Shown: positions 7,266 to 15,932 of the stretch, in pieces
Numbering within the stretch: the first letter of the stretch is position 1
How the letters are laid out: the number at the start of each line of letters is the position of its first letter
Assembly (NCBI GenBank): GCA_026391315.1
Contig: JAPLDT010000062.1
Location: 1 to 64,000 of the forward strand
Length of the DNA stretch: 64,000 nucleotides
Reading direction: 5' to 3'
From: Bacteroidia bacterium
GTDB taxonomy: Bacteria; Bacteroidota; Bacteroidia; Bacteroidales; Prolixibacteraceae
Program-made: the position numbers and the translations under genes
Notes under the pieces: generated by a model
The model's input: the letters and a program-made list of their open reading frames with translations, nothing else
Told to the model about the DNA's origin: nothing
Database searches by the model: none

Positions 7266-9029
7266 TTACAGCGTAACCAGGAATACTTTCTTCTCGGTTC
7301 CACGCATGATATCGACGGAGATGATCTGGCCGGGCGAATAGGCCTTCATTCTGGCCATGTAGTCGTAAATACTGCCTACTTTTTTACCATCGATCGCGAT
7401 GATTATGTCTCCCTTCAAAAGACCGGCCTTCGAGGCAGGTCTGCCTGGTGTAACCCCATCTATGCGCATTCCATCTTTTTCTGTTCCTGCAAAATCAGGA
7501 ATGATGCCCAGAGAAACTTTCAAATCTGTTCGTGTGGAGATGCCAACTTTCGGTCCGCTCTCCTGGTAAGTCAGCCTTTTGCTACGATTGGCTACTTCCT
7601 TAATCAACAGATAGGTGCTCTCTGTAATCATTTTTTCGCCTGTGATGTTGATTCTGTCGTAGGTGTCTTTTGGCGTGTGGTACTGGTCATGTACGCCGGT
7701 TGTAAAATATATGACAGGAATATTTTCCCCATAAAATGAAGCATGGTCGGATGGTCCATATCCCTCTTTGGATATTTTAAGGTTGAATCCATGAACAAGA
7801 CTGTCAACCAATGTATTGGTTTCTAGTGCCGTACCAACTCCGCCGATGGTCAGATCCTTTGCTGAATCGAGGCGGCCTACCATATCAAAATTAAACATGG
7901 CATCAGCCTTTTTGAGAGAGAAAGGAGGTTCTTTTACAAAAGCTTTTGAACCAATTAATCCAAATTCTTCAGCAGTGAATGCTACAAAAAGGATGGGACG
8001 CTTGTTGTTTTTTTCGTGTGAGAACTTTTGAGCAAGTTCTATAACTGCTGCAACGCCGGAGGCATTGTCGTCGGCGCCATGATGCACGGCAACTGTGTCA
8101 GGCATTCTGGATCCTGAACCTGCTCCGCCATAACCCAGGTGATCGTAATGGGCCCCAACAACGATAAACTCCTCAGCCAGTTTTGGATCCCTGCCTGGAA
8201 CCATCCCAACAATATTTTGTGTGACAGTGATTTTAGGAAGGACAGAAGCCTCACCTTGCACAGCAATATCTGTCTGTTTGAAATAGGGCTTTTGATCTTT
8301 TTTGATTCTATTTTCAATTTCAGTGAAGCTGAATTGCTTGTCTAGGATCAGATCTGCAGTCTTTTGAGAAATTTTCATGACCGGAACAGAATAGGGAGCG
8401 CTGTTTTTGTCAAACATTGCCGCTTTAGCAGCCCCATTGGTATTAAAATCCGGAGTAACAATTAAGATTCCACCCGCATGGTGGTCAATGGCATTCAGAA
8501 CTTTGGTACGAAGATCGCTCTGTTTCTTCATTTCCTTGTTTTGTGCCAGGTGATCAGGAACTCCATCAATAATAAGTACCCAACTGTTTTCTGCCTGAAA
8601 ATTTTGATAATCGTCCCATTTCAAACTATCCGTCGCAATAGTCATGCCATATCCGGCTACGGCCAATTTACCGGCAAACGATTTATTGGCTGAGAAAAAC
8701 AGTGGTTCATAATCCGCCCCCAAATCAAAAGTTCGCTGGGCAGAAGTAAGATGATTCTCCTTGCCAAACTTAAACCCAGTTATTAATTTAACTGGCTGAT
8801 ATCCTTTGTTATAAAGCATTTTAATGCCTGATTTTCTGAATTTTTCGGCAATAAAATGTGCCGCAAGTGAATCGCCTGGTAAGCCAGGCTTTCTGCCTTG
8901 AAACTCTTCTGATGAAAGTATTTTAATGGAGGAAGCGAGCTCTTTGTCTGTGATTTTTGGCTGATATTGTACAGTACAAGCCGAAAAAAGCACAAATGCG
9001 CACAGAGAGAGTTTTACGAAAATCTTCAT
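7266..9029 (-). CDS. M28-family zinc aminopeptidase with PA and PDZ domains (lipoprotein)
   Basis: 587 aa. Lipobox FSACTV with Cys18, so probably anchored in the envelope. A PA-like insert (about 100-230) precedes the M28 metal-binding motifs: GAHYDHLG (His294), HHGADDNASG (Asp320), FTAEEFGLIGS (Glu354/355), FDMVGRL (Asp382) and YHTPKDT. The C-terminal ~90 residues form a PDZ domain (GMRIDGVTPGRPASKAGLLKGD). The family removes N-terminal residues from peptides, and the PDZ probably guides substrate binding. Single-gene unit; a TATATTTG -7-like word lies on the minus strand at 9064-9071. Confidence 0.9.
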   Translation of the reverse strand: MKIFVKLSLCAFVLFSACTVQYQPKITDKELASSIKILSSEEFQGRKPGLPGDSLAAHFIAEKFRKSGIKMLYNKGYQPVKLITGFKFGKENHLTSAQRTFDLGADYEPLFFSANKSFAGKLAVAGYGMTIATDSLKWDDYQNFQAENSWVLIIDGVPDHLAQNKEMKKQSDLRTKVLNAIDHHAGGILIVTPDFNTNGAAKAAMFDKNSAPYSVPVMKISQKTADLILDKQFSFTEIENRIKKDQKPYFKQTDIAVQGEASVLPKITVTQNIVGMVPGRDPKLAEEFIVVGAHYDHLGYGGAGSGSRMPDTVAVHHGADDNASGVAAVIELAQKFSHEKNNKRPILFVAFTAEEFGLIGSKAFVKEPPFSLKKADAMFNFDMVGRLDSAKDLTIGGVGTALETNTLVDSLVHGFNLKISKEGYGPSDHASFYGENIPVIYFTTGVHDQYHTPKDTYDRINITGEKMITESTYLLIKEVANRSKRLTYQESGPKVGISTRTDLKVSLGIIPDFAGTEKDGMRIDGVTPGRPASKAGLLKGDIIIAIDGKKVGSIYDYMARMKAYSPGQIISVDIMRGTEKKVFLVTL

Positions 9030-9175
9030 TTGATAAATTTTATTGGGACTATGTTTGGATGGACAAATATAATGATCTCTTCAGGTTTTTTAATACTTCA
9101 GGATGAACAGGATCAATGAATATTTAGTTTATTTGTAAAAAGTTACCTGAAATAAAATTCTTTTGAAGATTGCGT

Positions 9176-10225
9176 ATGAGATTAATCTTTGGTCATTTTC
9201 GTTGGATCTCCTATGGTTTTTTTATTCTGCTTACTTCCTGTGTCTCAATGGGTAAGATATCGATCCAGGTTTCAGTACCTCCCCAAAAACCCATATCAAA
9301 TGAGATACAGAGTGTAGCGTTAATGAACCGAAGTATGAACCGTTCATTTTCAAACTTGAATCAGGACTCACTTGAAAATTTATTTATTAGAAAGAAATTG
9401 GTTTTGGATGAACTAATGCTTGACAGTTTGGCCGCCGATACCACCCTGAAAACCATTGGAAATGCCTTGTACGAATCAGGCAGATTCGATGTTGTTATTC
9501 CTGTCCATAGAAATCTTCCAAATATCAATCTTTCATACGCGACCAAATCCCCTTCGCTTAATTTGGCACAGGTAAAACAGATTTGTACTGAATTTAAAAC
9601 GGATGCCCTGTTATCACTGGAGAACTTTTACGAAAATGTTAATACATCATATCAGGTTGGATATGAAAGAATTACAGATATTGGAACCACCAGGCAATAC
9701 AATATTATTGTTCAGGTAGCCTATCATTCCAACTGGAAGTTGTATCAACCTGCCGAAAAACTGAAAGTTGCCAGTTTTGAAGTCAGTGACACCATTTTTT
9801 GGGAAAGAAGCGGAAACTCACTGCAAGAAACGTATGAGGAACTGCCAACCATCAAAGATGCCCTTATAAGTGGTGCGATTGAAAACGGACAGTCCCTTTC
9901 CGGATATATCTCACCTGGCTGGCAGGAACAGGAAAGAAATTACTTTATTACCAACAATAGCGAGGCAGACAGGGCTTTAGCTTATGTAAAAAGCAACTAT
10001 TGGAAAGATGCTGAAAAGATTTGGATGAAATTCTCAACCTCCACCTCTTCCGGTTTTAGAAGCATGATTGAATACAATCTGGCTCTTGCCGCTGAAATGA
10101 ATGGCGATTTGAAAGTGGCCGTTCAGTGGGCTGAAAAATCGTTTAAATCAAAATACAGCAGAACAGCGGAGGAATATATTAAATTGTTAAACAAACTCCT
10201 AAATGAGAAACCACTTTTAAATTAA
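9176..10225 (+). CDS. Lipoprotein of unknown function (DUF6340-like)
   Basis: 349 aa. ATG at 9176 preferred to a TTG two codons upstream. Signal peptide with lipobox LLTSC, so a lipidated envelope protein. The middle has a Rossmann-like alternating pattern (VKQICTEFKTDALLSLENFYEN). The C-terminus looks like a short TPR pair (ALAYVKSNYWKDAEKIWMKF; EYNLALAAEMNGDLKVAVQW). It resembles a conserved Bacteroidetes family (DUF6340) with no known function. fabG follows 15 bp downstream and may be cotranscribed. Confidence 0.7.
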   Translation: MRLIFGHFRWISYGFFILLTSCVSMGKISIQVSVPPQKPISNEIQSVALMNRSMNRSFSNLNQDSLENLFIRKKLVLDELMLDSLAADTTLKTIGNALYESGRFDVVIPVHRNLPNINLSYATKSPSLNLAQVKQICTEFKTDALLSLENFYENVNTSYQVGYERITDIGTTRQYNIIVQVAYHSNWKLYQPAEKLKVASFEVSDTIFWERSGNSLQETYEELPTIKDALISGAIENGQSLSGYISPGWQEQERNYFITNNSEADRALAYVKSNYWKDAEKIWMKFSTSTSSGFRSMIEYNLALAAEMNGDLKVAVQWAEKSFKSKYSRTAEEYIKLLNKLLNEKPLLN

Positions 10226-10240
10226 TTTAAATATTTGTAT

Positions 10241-10987
10241 ATGAAATTGTTAGAGGGAAAGACAGCAATTGTTACCGGTGCTAGCCGGGGTATTGGAAAA
10301 TCCATTGCAGTTCTGTTCGCGCAACAGGGTTGTAATATAGCTTTTACGGATCTTTTTTACGATGATATTGCTAAGGAGACTGAAAATGAGCTAATTTCTT
10401 TGGGAGTTAAGGCAAAAGCCTATGCTTCTGACGCTTCAAAATTCGATGATACCATTCAGGTAGTTGAGCAGATCGTTAAGGACTTTGGCGCTATCGATGT
10501 GCTTGTGAACAATGCCGGCATCACAAAGGATACTTTGTTGATGAGAATGACGCAGGAACAATGGGATGCAGTGATCAATGTAAATCTTAAATCGGTTTTT
10601 AATTTCACAAAAGCTGCCCAGATGACGATGTTAAAACAAAAGGGCGGATCAATTATCAACATGAGTTCTGTGGTGGGGGTGAGCGGTAATGCTGGTCAAT
10701 CCAACTATTCTGCATCAAAAGCCGGTATCATAGGATTTACCAAATCGATTGCGAAAGAGTTGGGATCCAGGGGTATTCGTTCAAATGCAATCGCTCCGGG
10801 TTTCATTATCACTGAGATGACTGCTAAAATACCGGAGGATGCCCGTAAACAGTGGGAAGCATCTATTCCAATGAAAAGGGGTGGACTGCCAGAGGAGGTG
10901 GCAAAGGTCGCACTATTTCTTGCCTCCGATCTATCTTCCTATGTTTCAGGACAGGTAATCAGTGTTTGCGGAGCGATGAATACGTAG
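10241..10987 (+). CDS. fabG: 3-oxoacyl-[ACP] reductase FabG (SDR family)
   Basis: 248 aa from the ATG at 10241 (a TTG lies two codons earlier). NADPH-binding TGASRGIG at the N-terminus, NNAG, catalytic Ser in MSSVVG and the YSASKAG Tyr/Lys pair, then SNAIAPGFI and a C-terminal SSYVSGQVISV. The enzyme reduces 3-ketoacyl-ACP in fatty-acid synthesis in the cytosol. Other SDR activities cannot be fully excluded, but length and motifs fit FabG closely. Confidence 0.9.
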   Translation: MKLLEGKTAIVTGASRGIGKSIAVLFAQQGCNIAFTDLFYDDIAKETENELISLGVKAKAYASDASKFDDTIQVVEQIVKDFGAIDVLVNNAGITKDTLLMRMTQEQWDAVINVNLKSVFNFTKAAQMTMLKQKGGSIINMSSVVGVSGNAGQSNYSASKAGIIGFTKSIAKELGSRGIRSNAIAPGFIITEMTAKIPEDARKQWEASIPMKRGGLPEEVAKVALFLASDLSSYVSGQVISVCGAMNT

Positions 10988-10989
10988 GA

Positions 10990-11052
10990 TAGAGCGTAAT
11001 AAGCATAAAAAAAGCCGCTAAATGCGGCTTTTTTTATGCTTATTACGCTCTA
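10990..11052. terminator. Very long bidirectional terminator hairpin
   Basis: Perfect 29-bp stem (10990-11018 with 11024-11052) and a 5-nt loop. It contains AAAAAAAGCCGC and GCGGCTTTTTTT, so it gives a GC stem plus a T run on both strands. It separates fabG from the convergent barrel gene, whose stop codon lies at its right edge. Confidence 0.92.
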
Positions 11053-11628
11053 TTAGAATATTTTAAAACCTAAAGATACCGTAAATGCGTTTGCTTTGGG
11101 TTGAAAGTTAGAACTTATGTCGGAAGTATTAATTGATTTGGAGAGCCCCCATGCGTAACGGATATCCAGTGTAAAATTCAGGACATCGACTCCTGCGCCC
11201 AATTGGTAATCCCATACAGAATTGTTGAAATTGTATTTGAGATTTTGATCGCTTTTGTATCCGGTAGGAAAGGAGATGGCTGGACCAGTAAAGGCGCGGA
11301 TAGAGGCAAGTTTAAGATCGAGCACCTTAAATCCCAGCAATACCGGGATCTGGATTGACTTCATTTTTATGGCATCGGTGGTAGATCCAACAGAAAACCC
11401 ACCATTTTGTACAACATACAAAAATTCGGGCTGCAGGTAGAGTTTACTACCTCCGAACCGACCAAAGGCGCCAAAATTATAACCTAATTTCGCACTTGGC
11501 GTAAAAGTACTCATATCAGAAGTAAGGTTTGATCTGTTCCACCCAGCTTTAATGCCAAGATCAAAAGTCGCGGCAAATGTTACCATCGCCAATAATAGAA
11601 ATGATAAAGTCATCAGTGTCTTTTTCAT
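11053..11628 (-). CDS. Outer-membrane beta-barrel protein (PorT/OMP_b-brl type)
   Basis: 191 aa from the ATG at 11628 (an upstream TTG is less likely). Signal peptide MKKTLMTLSFLLLAMVTFA, then alternating amphipathic strands (FDLGIKAGWNRSNLTSD, LGYNFGAFGRFGG, LYLQPEFLYV) ending in LGFKIF with a terminal Phe, the usual barrel-assembly signal. It matches the porin-family/PorT-like 8-strand barrels of Bacteroidetes. Substrate or role unknown. Confidence 0.75.
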   Translation of the reverse strand: MKKTLMTLSFLLLAMVTFAATFDLGIKAGWNRSNLTSDMSTFTPSAKLGYNFGAFGRFGGSKLYLQPEFLYVVQNGGFSVGSTTDAIKMKSIQIPVLLGFKVLDLKLASIRAFTGPAISFPTGYKSDQNLKYNFNNSVWDYQLGAGVDVLNFTLDIRYAWGLSKSINTSDISSNFQPKANAFTVSLGFKIF

Positions 11629-11732
11629 ATTGATCAATTTTAGTTTTTATTTATTTCAAATTTATATAAAAAATATTGATAATCCGTGTATGCTCTGGTT
11701 GCTGTACCTATAATTATCGTTACAGACAGGCT

Positions 11733-12443
11733 TTAATCCTTAGTAAACTCAGCGTGATCACTTGAATTAAAATTCCCTTTAATTTTATTATAAAGCAAAA
11801 TATTTGATGTGTTGCTTATGACGATTTTTCCATTGGTAAGCATAGCAACATCAAGATCCGATTGCAGTATACCATTCATTAACAAAGCCAGGTTTAAGTT
11901 GATCAGGCTTGTATAATTATTAACTGCATTTAGAACGGTCCCTCCTTCGGCTTCGGCTTTAAACGCAATATCTTCATTTACGATAACCCGGATAGGTATA
12001 ACAGTTCCGGTAGCATTTGCATAAGTACCTGATAAATAAAATACAGGGGATGCGCCTGCATCGGCTTTGTATGCTTTTATTTCCAGTGATATTTCTTCAT
12101 AAACACCAGGTTGAAGAATGATTTCCCCAATAACTGAATTAATACTGAACAGGTCAATTTTTTTTATCCCTTTCCACTCATAATCAATACTGGAAGAACC
12201 TTGAGTGTTTTCACTTTCCTTCTTTTTTGCCTCAAAATCAATTTTGGATACATTTATATAGCAAGTATCCCATACGAAACCTGGAATGGCTAGGGATGCA
12301 GACTTGAGAACTGAAAAGGATTTATTGGTTGCCTGGGTTCTAATGCTAAGCGTGGAGGAACTACTGGATGTATCTTTTTTGCATGAAGCAAACATCATTA
12401 CTGCGACTACTGCAAATGCCGTCAATATTTTAAACTTTTTCAT
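11733..12443 (-). CDS. Lipoprotein of unknown function, DUF4382-like
   Basis: 236 aa. Lipobox MMFASCKK followed by a Ser-rich linker. The middle carries WDTCYINVSKIDFEA...YEWKGIKKIDLFS and LQPGVYEEISLEI, a pattern like DUF4382 domains (YVTI-xKIEL...IDLL...LPxGxYxxIRL). Probably an outer-membrane lipoprotein. It has a divergent copy of the direct-repeat promoter at 12485-12551, so it may belong to the same regulon as the envelope genes at 46-63 kb. Confidence 0.55.
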   Translation of the reverse strand: MKKFKILTAFAVVAVMMFASCKKDTSSSSSTLSIRTQATNKSFSVLKSASLAIPGFVWDTCYINVSKIDFEAKKKESENTQGSSSIDYEWKGIKKIDLFSINSVIGEIILQPGVYEEISLEIKAYKADAGASPVFYLSGTYANATGTVIPIRVIVNEDIAFKAEAEGGTVLNAVNNYTSLINLNLALLMNGILQSDLDVAMLTNGKIVISNTSNILLYNKIKGNFNSSDHAEFTKD

Positions 12444-12484
12444 TTCATTTTATTTTACATCGCGAATTAATTTTCACAACGGGA

Positions 12485-12551
12485 CGAAGTTCTATACTTT
12501 GGTTACTGATATTGTTACATAAACATTTAAATTATTTACATAATTCACATG
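12485..12551 (-). promoter_or_regulatory. Direct-repeat activator site, sixth (weaker) copy
   Basis: As written on the plus strand, TTACATAAAC starts at 12515 and TTACATAATTCACATG at 12536: spacing 21 bp, the same as the five strong copies. At the expected -7 position (12485-12492, minus strand) the word is GAACTTCG, a poor match to TAnnTTTG. It lies 72 bp (proximal half-site) upstream of the DUF4382-like lipoprotein gene. Confidence 0.5.
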
Positions 12552-12822
12552 TGTTCGGGTAAATATTTTTTTTTTATGAATTGTCTTAAGTCCTGATAAG
12601 CAAAGAGAACGAACCACCCACAAGGTACCCAACTCCTCATAGTTTAATTTGTAGGGATTATAATTTATCTTCGAAGATATTCCAACTTTTGGCAGTGAAA
12701 TAGGATATTCAACAAAAGGAAGGATTGGATCAATCAAATGCTCATTCCATTCAGTAGTTAGTCGTTTGAATTCCAAATGATTGTGAAATTTTGCCGCCTG
12801 CGATAGCCTATTAACTAATCAG

Positions 12823-13149
12823 CAGATTGCTTCGTCGTTCCTCCTACCAATGACAGATTTTGTAATATACTGAATATCAAATAGGTGCAAAAATGTATTT
12901 AACAGCTTCATTATGCACAAATATTTTCTGTCATCTTCACATTGTGCCCAAAAAATTGACTCGCAATGACGGTATGCTGTTGATTTTGTGATGGTTGAGA
13001 GAAGGAGGCGGGTCGTCAGTTTTCGGTAATAGCAGAATCGCAGCCCGCCTCCTTCTCTCAACCATCACCTCCAAAAAAATGATCCGTCATTGCGAACACT
13101 GCCTGTCCCGATTTTTCATCGGGACAGGCACGAAGTGTGAAGCAATCTG
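12823..13149. repeat. 327-bp composite palindromic repeat (REP/MITE-like)
   Basis: Ends are exact complements: CAGATTGCTTC (12823-12833) and GAAGCAATCTG (13139-13149). Nested inside are TCGCAATGACGG (12961-12972) with CCGTCATTGCGA (13084-13095), a perfect 25-bp pair at 12988-13012 and 13044-13068, and a small hairpin GCCTGTCCCGAT/ATCGGGACAGGC (13101-13112, 13118-13129). GTCATTGCGA...GAAGCAATC words are a widespread dispersed repeat in bacterial genomes. No transposase is present. Small ORFs crossing it are repeat translations. Confidence 0.8.
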
Positions 13150-13226
13150 TTGAGAGTCGCATAATATATTTTCTTAACTTAATGACTTTGCCCCAACGGG
13201 ACAAAAAAACAAATTTTAAACAGTCT

Positions 13227-13952
13227 CTAAAGATTTCTCTCTTTGCTAATCAGTTGGTAAGCTTCATTAACCTTTTTAAATTTCTCATTTGCAGCTTGTT
13301 GAATTTCTTCGCCCAGATAGCTTACTTTGTCCGGGTGATACTTCACTGCCATTTTGCGATAAGCTTTTTTTACCTCCTCGTCAGTGGACGTTGGTACCAA
13401 TTCCAATACATCATAGGCCCAATCAGTCTTTGGTATCAACATGGCTTCAATAGAGGTATAATCTGCCGTTGAAATTCCAAGATTGATGGATATATGCCTG
13501 ATTAATTTTAGTTCATCGGGATGAATTTCACCGTCGGAAGCCGCTATACCAAAAAGAAAATGAATAAGTTGCAGCCTGCCTGGATAATCCATGTAGTTTT
13601 TTATCTGCTGACAGACATCGGCAACCGGAATATTTTGTTTTGTCAAATCCTGAAGTATCCTTAAGGCATTCTGTGCACCTTCCGCGCCAAAATTGGCTTT
13701 AAAGAATTCCTTCACATAATTTAGTTCTGACTTCATGATCTTTCCGTCAGCATTCAATACTGCGGAAACCAGAACAAGCAAACTGAAAAGGTAATCATTG
13801 GGTGTCGTCTGTATTCCGTTTCCAAATGTTCTTGTATTGGGATCTGATTTTTCGGAAAGATCAAACAATGTTCCCAAAACAAAACCTGCCAATGCACCGA
13901 TAGGACCGCCCAGTGTCCATCCCAAACTACTACCTATCCATTTTCCAAACAT
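13227..13952 (-). CDS. TerB-like/DjlA-type protein with C-terminal J domain
   Basis: 241 aa. A Gly-rich membrane-type N-terminus (GSSLGWTLGGPIGALAGFVLG) is followed by a TerB-like helical domain (about 60-160) with the pattern DGEIHPDELKLI. The C-terminus is a J domain (residues ~175-241) with the YHPDKV motif (HPD) that stimulates DnaK ATPase. This is the DjlA arrangement: a membrane-attached DnaK co-chaperone. The start overlaps the 3' end of coaE by 23 bp, so it is the last gene of the nusB-to-coaE cluster. Confidence 0.85.
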   Translation of the reverse strand: MFGKWIGSSLGWTLGGPIGALAGFVLGTLFDLSEKSDPNTRTFGNGIQTTPNDYLFSLLVLVSAVLNADGKIMKSELNYVKEFFKANFGAEGAQNALRILQDLTKQNIPVADVCQQIKNYMDYPGRLQLIHFLFGIAASDGEIHPDELKLIRHISINLGISTADYTSIEAMLIPKTDWAYDVLELVPTSTDEEVKKAYRKMAVKYHPDKVSYLGEEIQQAANEKFKKVNEAYQLISKERNL

Positions 13953-14541
13953 GACTCTTCGACTTTAAACGTTGGTCCAATTTTAAAATTTGTGATATAA
14001 TTAGCTGATTATCATTGTTTTCTATAACAAAATCAGTCATTTTTATTTTTTCTTTGTCCATCAGTTGATTGTTCATACGTTGCACGACATCTTCAGGTTT
14101 TGAATGATCTCTTTTAGAAACACGTTCAATTCGTTCCTGTTCATCAGCAACAACCAATATGGTGAAATCGAAGTTGCGGTAGTTTCCGGTTTCAAAAAGG
14201 ATGGCTGCTTCGTAAATTACATAGGGAAAATTTGAATTCCTGGCACTCCATTTCTCAAATTCCCTATGCACAGCAGGATGAATAATACTATTGAGTTTCT
14301 CCAGTAGTCCACGGTCATTAAACACAATGGAAGCCAGCTTCTTACGGTTTAACAATCCTTCCTTGGAATAAATTTCTGGTCCAAATATTCCAATCAATTC
14401 AGAAATAATTTTAGGATCTTCATTTTGTAATCTTCCGGCTTCAACATCGGCTTGGAATACAGGTATACCCAATACGCTGAAAACCCGGCAAACTGTCGAT
14501 TTTCCGCTTCCTATACCACCTGTAATACCAACCTTCAGCAT
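13930..14541 (-). CDS. coaE: Dephospho-CoA kinase
   Basis: 203 aa. It transfers phosphate from ATP to the 3'-OH of dephospho-CoA, the last step of coenzyme A synthesis. P-loop GGIGSGKST at residues 8-16, Asp in FQADVEAGRL, conserved IHPAVHREF and the VVADEQERIERVSKRD segment near the lid. Length matches the family. It starts 12 bp after the ybbR-like gene and overlaps the J-domain gene. Confidence 0.95.
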   Translation of the reverse strand: MLKVGITGGIGSGKSTVCRVFSVLGIPVFQADVEAGRLQNEDPKIISELIGIFGPEIYSKEGLLNRKKLASIVFNDRGLLEKLNSIIHPAVHREFEKWSARNSNFPYVIYEAAILFETGNYRNFDFTILVVADEQERIERVSKRDHSKPEDVVQRMNNQLMDKEKIKMTDFVIENNDNQLIISQILKLDQRLKSKSHVWKMDR

Positions 14542-14553
14542 AAACTTCTGTTT

Positions 14554-15552
14554 TTAGTGTTCCAGTATGTACTCAACTTCCTTGGGAGAATAGCTTACAG
14601 CCAACACAACATTTGAATGGCTTTCGAAAGTTACTGTCAATCGTGGATCTTTAAGAGAGATCTTTTCAAAATTAATAAATGCATGGAAGGTGCTGTAATC
14701 CAGCTTTTTGTATTTACTGAGTCCTATCCGGCAGGTAACCTTAACTTTTCCTGGGAACGTCTTGATATTAATATCGGAAGGATTGTTAATAACCTGAATA
14801 GGAATTTCAAAGGTTACTTCAGTGTTTTGTTCCACAGGTATGGTTAAATTCACCTCTTTGGTGTCTAATTTTACCCCGGACGGTGGTTGAATAGTTATCC
14901 GCTGTTCAACTGGATGGGCTAATTTGGTGAATGAATAAAAACTTGTCGGAATGAATTTTAAAGTATCCAAAATATCTTTTGGTCCGCTTACCAGGAATGA
15001 ATCAGGAACAGTTGTTGGTTCACCAGCCAATGAGTACTGACTTTCAAAACTGAGTTTTAATGTGGGTTTAACTTTGACCTTTTTCGAAATGATTTTACTG
15101 AAATTGAAAACAAGTGTGTCTGGTTTGATGGACAGAATTCTTATCTCACTACTGATTTGCTTCTCAATCTCCTCTTTGTGGTTGATGGCCGGGACTGTGT
15201 ACTTGTACCTGTTTCCCCTGTTCTGCGCATTGTCAATCAATTCGCTGACATTTAACAAGATGGGTGAAAATACCAACCTGAGATTGTAGCTTAACAAAGT
15301 ATATCCGTAGGCATCAACAACTAAATCCAAATTCTTTGGGAGAGAACTTGAAAGCTGTTTATCCTTTGGAAAATCAACATAATTTACCGGAACACTGATT
15401 CTGCTTGTATAACGCTTTTCCAAACTGTTTAACAACCATAATAGCGAGGAGAGCGCCAGGCAGACAACAAACACAAGCGCCTTATGGTAGCTGAAATTCT
15501 TGACTTTACGTTTAACGAACAAGAATATTTTTTTTACCCAAATTTGCTCCAT
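14554..15552 (-). CDS. YbbR/CdaR-like membrane-anchored protein
   Basis: 332 aa from the ATG at 15552 (MEQIWVKKIF). Upstream in-frame codons run through the hairpin at 15582-15616 and are unlikely to be coding. One N-terminal membrane helix (ALVFVVCLALSSLLWLL) is followed by an extracytoplasmic part with YbbR-like repeats (SVPVNYVDFPKDKQL, VSGPKDILDTL, QRITIQPPSGVKLD). In Firmicutes CdaR modulates a diadenylate cyclase. In Bacteroidetes this protein usually lies, as here, between yajC and coaE, and its role is not established. Confidence 0.75.
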   Translation of the reverse strand: MEQIWVKKIFLFVKRKVKNFSYHKALVFVVCLALSSLLWLLNSLEKRYTSRISVPVNYVDFPKDKQLSSSLPKNLDLVVDAYGYTLLSYNLRLVFSPILLNVSELIDNAQNRGNRYKYTVPAINHKEEIEKQISSEIRILSIKPDTLVFNFSKIISKKVKVKPTLKLSFESQYSLAGEPTTVPDSFLVSGPKDILDTLKFIPTSFYSFTKLAHPVEQRITIQPPSGVKLDTKEVNLTIPVEQNTEVTFEIPIQVINNPSDINIKTFPGKVKVTCRIGLSKYKKLDYSTFHAFINFEKISLKDPRLTVTFESHSNVVLAVSYSPKEVEYILEH

Positions 15553-15581
15553 CGGTATAATTTTTAATCCGGCTCGTTTAA

Positions 15582-15616
15582 AATAGAAATGGCCGGATAA
15601 CCCGGCCATTTCTATT
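15582..15616 (-). terminator. Hairpin between yajC and the ybbR-like gene
   Basis: Perfect 15-bp stem AATAGAAATGGCCGG (15582-15596) with its complement at 15602-15616 and a 5-nt loop. On the minus strand it begins at the yajC stop codon and is followed by only a short T stretch. It may be a partial terminator that lowers expression of ybbR-coaE relative to yajC. Confidence 0.7.
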
Positions 15617-15932
15617 ATTTTGCTACCGGAGCATCAGTCATATCCTTAAGCACCACACTTTTATCAACTTTCAGTTTAATATTAGGTGCTACCTCAAGAT
15701 AGATGATTTGATCTTTAATCTCATCAATTCTTCCGTAAATGCCGCCTGACGTGACAACCTTGTCTCCCCTTTGGAGGGCATCCCTGAATTTTTGTGTCTC
15801 TTTCTGACGTTTCATCTGAGGACGAATCATAAAAAAGTAAAAGACAACAATAATTAATACCAGAGGCAAAAACATGCCCAACATACTTTGTTGTGGCTGT
15901 GATTGAGCGATAACGAACAGTAATGTACTCAT
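15615..15932 (-). CDS. yajC: Preprotein translocase subunit YajC
   Basis: 105 aa. One N-terminal membrane helix (MLGMFLPLVLIIVVFYFFMIRP) followed by the family signature QMKRQKETQKFRDALQRGDKVVTSGGIYGRI. YajC associates with SecDF at the inner membrane and supports Sec-dependent export. The ATG overlaps the DUF1573 gene stop (ATGA). Confidence 0.95.
   Translation of the reverse strand: MSTLLFVIAQSQPQQSMLGMFLPLVLIIVVFYFFMIRPQMKRQKETQKFRDALQRGDKVVTSGGIYGRIDEIKDQIIYLEVAPNIKLKVDKSVVLKDMTDAPVAK

Larger units (their letters stand above)
12444..13226. other. Gene-poor region between the DUF4382-like lipoprotein and the TerB/DnaJ gene
   Basis: About 780 bp without a convincing gene. It holds the sixth direct-repeat promoter site (12485-12551) and the composite palindrome (12823-13149). 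A 94-aa open frame on the minus strand (12492-12776) has no recognisable motif and overlaps the promoter site, so I do not call it a gene. Confidence 0.6.

Noticed and set aside
12492-12776. 94-aa open frame on the minus strand in the gap after the DUF4382-like gene
   Set aside because: No recognisable motif, no ribosome-binding or promoter signal, and its 3' half overlaps the direct-repeat activator site; more likely non-coding.
12819-13061. 80-aa open frame on the minus strand (YRHCESIFWAQCED type peptide)
   Set aside because: It is a translation of the GTCATTGCGA/GATTGCTTC repeat element, not a gene.
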